From an uncultured Bacillota bacterium (lineage in GTDB: Bacteria > Bacillota > Clostridia > Peptostreptococcales > Anaerovoracaceae), in the NCBI GenBank assembly GCA_947302945.1, contig CAMYWZ010000022.1:1-9596 (forward strand): 9,596 bases of DNA, given 5' to 3'. Positions 6,533-9,596 of this stretch are shown piece after piece. The notes under the pieces are model-generated. The model was not told the DNA's origin. It saw only the letters and a list, made by a program, of their open reading frames with translations, and made no database searches. Both the position numbers and the translations under genes were made by a program. Within the stretch, counting starts at the first letter, position 1. Each line of letters begins with the position of its first letter.

Positions 6533-7123
6533 ATGAACAGACAGGCAGCTATTGAAAGAAAGACCGCGGAGACCGATATCAGGCTTTTTCTGGACCTTGA
6601 CGGCAGCGGAAACAGCAGCATAGACAGCGGAGTCGGTTTCCTCGACCACATGCTGACGCTTTTCGCAAAGCACGGCAGGTTCGACCTTGAACTTACGTGC
6701 AAGGGTGACACCAATGTGGACGACCACCACAGCGTCGAGGACATTGGCATATGCCTGGGTGAAGCCTTCGGCAAGGCTCTTGGAGACAAGGCCGGGATCA
6801 GACGGTACGGAGACTGTATACTTCCCATGGACGAAGCTCTGATACTTACAGCTGTGGACATCTCCGGAAGGGCGCACCTTTCATACGAAGCGAAGATGAG
6901 GGCCAAGAAGGTCGGTACATTCGACGTGGAACTTGCTGAAGAGTTCTGGACAGCTTTCGCAAGAGCGGCAAAGCTGGCTCTTCACATAAAGCAGCTTGAC
7001 GGAAGGAACGCTCACCACATCATAGAAGGGCAGTTCAAGTCCGCCGCAAGGAGCCTAAGAACAGCTGTTTCGACAGATCCTGCGCTTGCCGGCGAGATAC
7101 CGTCTACAAAAGGACTTCTTTAG
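6533..7123 (+). CDS. hisB: Imidazoleglycerol-phosphate dehydratase, monofunctional
   Basis: The enzyme dehydrates imidazole glycerol phosphate to imidazole-acetol phosphate with a Mn-dependent active site. The 196 residues hold the dehydratase domain only; the HAD-type phosphatase domain fused to HisB in enterobacteria is absent. Metal-binding repeats are visible: 'GFLDHMLTLFAKHG' (35-48), 'DDHHSVEDIG' (63-72), 'LDGRNAHHIIE' (155-165), and the family's usual C-terminal 'STKGLL' (191-196). AAAGGTGG at 6522-6529 lies three bases before the ATG, supporting this start. The gap after hisC is 22 bases. Because the phosphatase domain is missing, a separate histidinol-phosphate phosphatase must be encoded elsewhere if the pathway is complete. 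Confidence 0.97.
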   Translation: MNRQAAIERKTAETDIRLFLDLDGSGNSSIDSGVGFLDHMLTLFAKHGRFDLELTCKGDTNVDDHHSVEDIGICLGEAFGKALGDKAGIRRYGDCILPMDEALILTAVDISGRAHLSYEAKMRAKKVGTFDVELAEEFWTAFARAAKLALHIKQLDGRNAHHIIEGQFKSAARSLRTAVSTDPALAGEIPSTKGLL

Positions 7124-7131
7124 GAGAAGAC

Positions 7132-7740
7132 ATGATCGCGATCATTGATTACGGAGTAGGGAACCTGTTCTCACTGAAAAGCTCCTTTGCATCTCTTGGC
7201 ATAGAAGCAGCAGTGACGGCAGATCCCGCGGAGATAGACAAGGCTGAAAGGATAGTCCTTCCCGGAGTAGGCGCTTTCGGCGACGCTGCGGAAAAGCTCA
7301 AGGCGCAGGGCCTCTGGGACTTTGTCATAAAGCAGGCAGAAAGCGGCAAGCCTTTCCTTGGAATATGCCTTGGGATGCAGCTTCTTTTGGAGGAGAGCTT
7401 TGAGTTCGGAAGGCATGAGGGCCTTGGATTGGTACCGGGCAAGGTGGTTCCGATAGCGGATGTCATCCCAAAAGGGCTGAAGATACCGCAGATGGGCTGG
7501 AACGCGCTTGAGCTGACGAATGATTCTCCGATATTTGCTGACACAGCGGAGGGAGAGCACATGTACTTCGTACACTCGTTCTACTGCGCAAGTCCGGCAG
7601 AAAACGTTACTGCTGTGTGTGAATACGGCGCGCAGCTTACTGCGGCCGTGCAGAACGGCAACGTGTTCGGGACTCAGTTTCATCCGGAGAAGAGCGGACC
7701 GGCGGGGTTAAAAATACTTAAGTCTTTCAGCAGGCTTTAA
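7132..7740 (+). CDS. hisH: Imidazole glycerol phosphate synthase, glutamine amidotransferase subunit
   Basis: HisH hydrolyses glutamine and passes ammonia through a channel to HisF. It is a class I (triad) glutamine amidotransferase of 202 residues. The nucleophile is C79 in 'FLGICLGMQLLLEES' (75-89), and H184 and E186 lie in 'GTQFHPEKSG' (180-189). The oxyanion-strand 'VLPGVGAFGD' (42-51), 'GLGLVPGKV' (97-105), 'KIPQMGWN' (117-124) and 'YFVHSFY' (145-151) are HisH-specific landmarks. AGGAG (7122-7126) overlaps the hisB stop and lies five bases before the ATG. The partner gene hisF is two genes downstream, with hisA between, a common arrangement. Catalytic triad is complete. Confidence 0.97.
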   Translation: MIAIIDYGVGNLFSLKSSFASLGIEAAVTADPAEIDKAERIVLPGVGAFGDAAEKLKAQGLWDFVIKQAESGKPFLGICLGMQLLLEESFEFGRHEGLGLVPGKVVPIADVIPKGLKIPQMGWNALELTNDSPIFADTAEGEHMYFVHSFYCASPAENVTAVCEYGAQLTAAVQNGNVFGTQFHPEKSGPAGLKILKSFSRL

Positions 7741-7767
7741 GAAACGGATCAAAAGAAAGGCAAAACA

Positions 7768-8487
7768 GTGATAATTTTACCAGCGATAGATCTCATAGAA
7801 GGAAAAGCGGTAAGGCTGCTCAAGGGCGATTACGCTAAAAAGACCGTATATAACGACGATCCTGTCTCTGTCGCGGCTGATTTTGCGGCCTGCGGCGCGG
7901 AATGGATACATATCGTGGACCTCGAAGGCGCGAAAAGCGGCACGGCCCCGAACATGGAGACCATAAAGAGCATCATTTCTTCATGCGGTCTTAAAGCAGA
8001 GGTAGGCGGCGGCATCAGGGACATGAAGACCGTTGAATCCTACGTAGTGGCAGGGGTCTCAAGAGTGGTTCTGGGGACTGCAGCCGTAAACGATCCGGAA
8101 TTCTTGAAAGAAGCTGTCTTACATTTTGGCCCATTGATTTCCGTTGGTGTTGACATAAAAGAAGGTTACGTTGCAATAAAAGGCTGGACCGAAAAGAGCT
8201 CATACACCGCCATGGATTTCTGCAAAAAGATGCAGGACACCGGTGTTAAAACCCTTATCTGCACCGATATTTCAAAGGACGGAGCCATGAAGGGCACCAA
8301 CAGGGAGCTTTACAGGCAGCTTTCAAAGGAGCTTTCGGTCGATATAGTCGCTTCCGGTGGAGTTTCGTCTCTTGAGGACGTAAAAGCTCTGAAAGAGACC
8401 GGGATCTACGGAGCGATAATAGGAAAGGCATATTACACAGGAGCCATAGATCTTCGCGAGGCGCTGAAGGCCGCCCGCGGGGAATGA
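7768..8487 (+). CDS. hisA: ProFAR isomerase, HisA, GTG start
   Basis: HisA opens the ribose of ProFAR to give PRFAR by an Amadori rearrangement, on a (beta/alpha)8 barrel. The 239-residue protein has the general base and acid D8 ('LPAIDLIEGKAVRL') and D129 ('VGVDIKEGYVAIKGW'). Phosphate-binding loops are 'EVGGGIRD' (78-85) and 'LGTAAV' (102-107) in the first half-barrel, and 'DGAMKGTN' (171-178) and 'ASGGVSS' (195-201) in the second. The start is GTG: the canonical HisA N-terminus (MIILPAIDL) begins exactly there. A purine-rich AAAGAAAGG (7752-7760) lies seven bases upstream. The 27-base gap after hisH is the largest inside the operon. The weaker ribosome site plus GTG may lower output relative to neighbours; that is inference. 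Confidence 0.97.
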   Translation: MIILPAIDLIEGKAVRLLKGDYAKKTVYNDDPVSVAADFAACGAEWIHIVDLEGAKSGTAPNMETIKSIISSCGLKAEVGGGIRDMKTVESYVVAGVSRVVLGTAAVNDPEFLKEAVLHFGPLISVGVDIKEGYVAIKGWTEKSSYTAMDFCKKMQDTGVKTLICTDISKDGAMKGTNRELYRQLSKELSVDIVASGGVSSLEDVKALKETGIYGAIIGKAYYTGAIDLREALKAARGE

Positions 8488-8505
8488 TCACAGCAGAGGT
8501 CACAT

Positions 8506-9267
8506 ATGATAACCAAAAGGATAATACCCTGCCTTGACGTAAAGGACGGAAGAGTGGTGAAAGGCCGGAATTTCAAGGGGCTTTCGGACGTGTCATCGCC
8601 GGTGGAGCTCGGAAAGTTCTATTCCGAATGCGGCGCGGACGAGCTGGTCTTCTACGACATCACCGCTTCGGTTGAAGGCCGCAGGCTCTTTACAGGGATA
8701 CTCAGGGAAGTAGCTTCTACAATATTCATACCGCTCACAGTAGGCGGCGGGATCAACACCCTGGACGATTTCGACCGCGTTCTGAAGTGCGGAGCGGACA
8801 AGGTGAGCGTCAATTCGGGAGCCATCAAGGACCCTAATCTTATATACGAGGCCGCAAAGCGCTACGGAAGCCAGTGCGTGGTCCTGTCTGCAGATGTCAA
8901 GCGCGTTGACGGAAGCTACCGCGTCTTCGCCAAGGGCGGACGCGAAAACACTGGCCTGGAGGCCGCTGATTGGATCAGAAGAGGCGTTGAGCTCGGCGCT
9001 GGGGAGATAGTCCTCAACTCGATAGATACCGACGGCGTCAAGGAAGGCTTCGACCTTCAGATGCTCGAAGATGTCTGCGGAAAGGTGAACGTCCCGGTGA
9101 TAGCTTCAGGTGGTGCGGGGTGCATAGAAGACTTCATCACCCTGTTTAAAACGCTTCAGTTCGTTGACGCAGGCCTTGCCGCATCGATCTTCCACTACGG
9201 CGAAGTCAGCATCAAGGATCTGAAAGACAGACTCAAAGAAAACGGCATACTTGCAAGAACAGTATAG
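8506..9267 (+). CDS. hisF: Imidazole glycerol phosphate synthase, cyclase subunit
   Basis: HisF combines PRFAR with ammonia delivered by HisH, yielding imidazole glycerol phosphate and AICAR, the latter feeding purine synthesis. The 253-residue (beta/alpha)8 barrel shows catalytic D11 ('[16 protein letters not shown]', 5-20) and D130 ('VVLSADVKR'). Other landmarks are '[12 protein letters not shown]' (44-55), 'TVGGGI' (78-83), 'KVSVNSGAI' (99-107), '[13 protein letters not shown]' (171-183) and 'VIASGGAG' (198-205). It is paralogous to HisA and shares the half-barrel phosphate loops. AGAGGT (8495-8500) lies five bases before the ATG, 18 bases after hisA. Length and catalytic residues are normal. 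Confidence 0.97.
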   Translation: MITKRIIPCLDVKDGRVVKGRNFKGLSDVSSPVELGKFYSECGADELVFYDITASVEGRRLFTGILREVASTIFIPLTVGGGINTLDDFDRVLKCGADKVSVNSGAIKDPNLIYEAAKRYGSQCVVLSADVKRVDGSYRVFAKGGRENTGLEAADWIRRGVELGAGEIVLNSIDTDGVKEGFDLQMLEDVCGKVNVPVIASGGAGCIEDFITLFKTLQFVDAGLAASIFHYGEVSIKDLKDRLKENGILARTV

Positions 9268-9280
9268 GAGTGCATTGAAA

Positions 9281-9596
9281 ATGGCAGATATAAGCGAGAT
9301 AAAGTTTGATGAAAAGGGGCTCGTGCCCGCGATAGTCATCGACAAATACAGCCGCCGCGTCCTGATGCAGGCGTTTATGAACCGCGAAAGCCTCGAAAAG
9401 ACGATGGAAACGGGCCTCGCGACCTTCTGGAGCAGGTCCAGGCAGGAGCTTTGGACCAAGGGAGAGACCAGCGGCAACTTCATGCACGCCGTATCGATAC
9501 TCACCGACTGCGACAAAGACAGTCTTCTGATAGTCGCTGAACCGGACGGCCCGGCATGCCACCTGGGCACGGAAAGCTGCTTCGAGTACCCGCTGT
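9281..9596 (+). CDS. hisI: Phosphoribosyl-AMP cyclohydrolase HisI, 3' end outside window
   Basis: HisI hydrolyses the adenine ring of PR-AMP to give ProFAR, the HisA substrate. The first 105 codons are in view, followed by one base of the next codon. '[20 protein letters not shown]' (47-66) is the signature of the family. Metal-binding residues are seen in 'DCDKD' (76-80) and the zinc cysteines C77, C93 and C100 ('[12 protein letters not shown]'). Monofunctional HisI proteins end near 110-130 residues, whereas HisIE fusions continue for about 90 more with PR-ATP pyrophosphohydrolase. The window stops too early to tell which this is. TAGGAG (9265-9270) overlaps the hisF stop and sits ten bases before the ATG. 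An in-frame TTG at 9275 is closer to the ribosome site but less likely. Confidence 0.95.
   Translation, partial: MADISEIKFDEKGLVPAIVIDKYSRRVLMQAFMNRESLEKTMETGLATFWSRSRQELWTKGETSGNFMHAVSILTDCDKDSLLIVAEPDGPACHLGTESCFEYPL

Noticed and set aside
9275..9277. TTG as an alternative start for hisI
   Set aside because: It is in frame two codons before the ATG and only four bases from the AGGAG. The ATG at 9281 has acceptable spacing and a stronger start codon, so ATG is preferred.
1..9596. Mobile elements, CRISPR arrays, tRNA or rRNA genes, phage or defence genes
   Set aside because: The window is filled by housekeeping and histidine genes with gaps of at most 98 bases. No tandem repeats, terminal inverted repeats or RNA gene signatures were seen.

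Overview
The window is a compact, almost fully coding stretch with every gene on the + strand. It holds most of a histidine biosynthesis operon and, upstream of it, the tail of a separate housekeeping gene cluster. The pairing of a short-form HisG with HisZ, the TrpR-like YerC regulator at the head of the operon, the monofunctional HisB and the AGGAG-type ribosome binding sites all point to a Firmicute, most likely a clostridial anaerobe. Base composition is moderate (roughly half G+C by eye), with frequent ATA (Ile) and AGG (Arg) codons. Genus or species cannot be named from this sequence.

Region 1 (1-2062) carries the C-terminal 100 codons of a 3-hydroxyacyl-CoA dehydrogenase, then NAD kinase (nadK), then an AEC-family membrane transporter. 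Gaps are 5 and 21 bases, so these three are probably co-transcribed.

Region 2 (2063-2160) is the only notable non-coding gap, at 98 bases. It contains a plausible sigma-A type promoter (TTTACT, 17 bases, extended TGG-TAGTAT). A perfect 8-bp inverted repeat (GCGGTGAT/ATCACCGC) is centred on the -10 box, and an outer 7-bp arm pair reaches the Shine-Dalgarno sequence of the next gene. There is no T-box and no histidine-rich leader peptide. This looks like a repressor operator and is the most interesting part of the window.

Region 3 (2161-9596) is yerC-hisZ-hisG-hisD-hisC-hisB-hisH-hisA-hisF-hisI (hisI runs off the end). Junctions are tight: ATGA overlaps at yerC/hisZ and hisZ/hisG, hisG abutting hisD, and all later gaps 8-27 bases. 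HisZ-HisG makes phosphoribosyl-ATP, HisI hydrolyses PR-AMP, HisA isomerises ProFAR, HisH-HisF makes IGP and AICAR, HisB dehydrates IGP, HisC transaminates, and HisD oxidises histidinol to histidine. Two activities are not seen: PR-ATP pyrophosphohydrolase (HisE, possibly fused to or following hisI beyond the edge) and histidinol-phosphate phosphatase.

No new biochemical system is visible. The genes belong to known families; the novelty, if any, lies in the control region and the link between a TrpR-like protein and the his genes.
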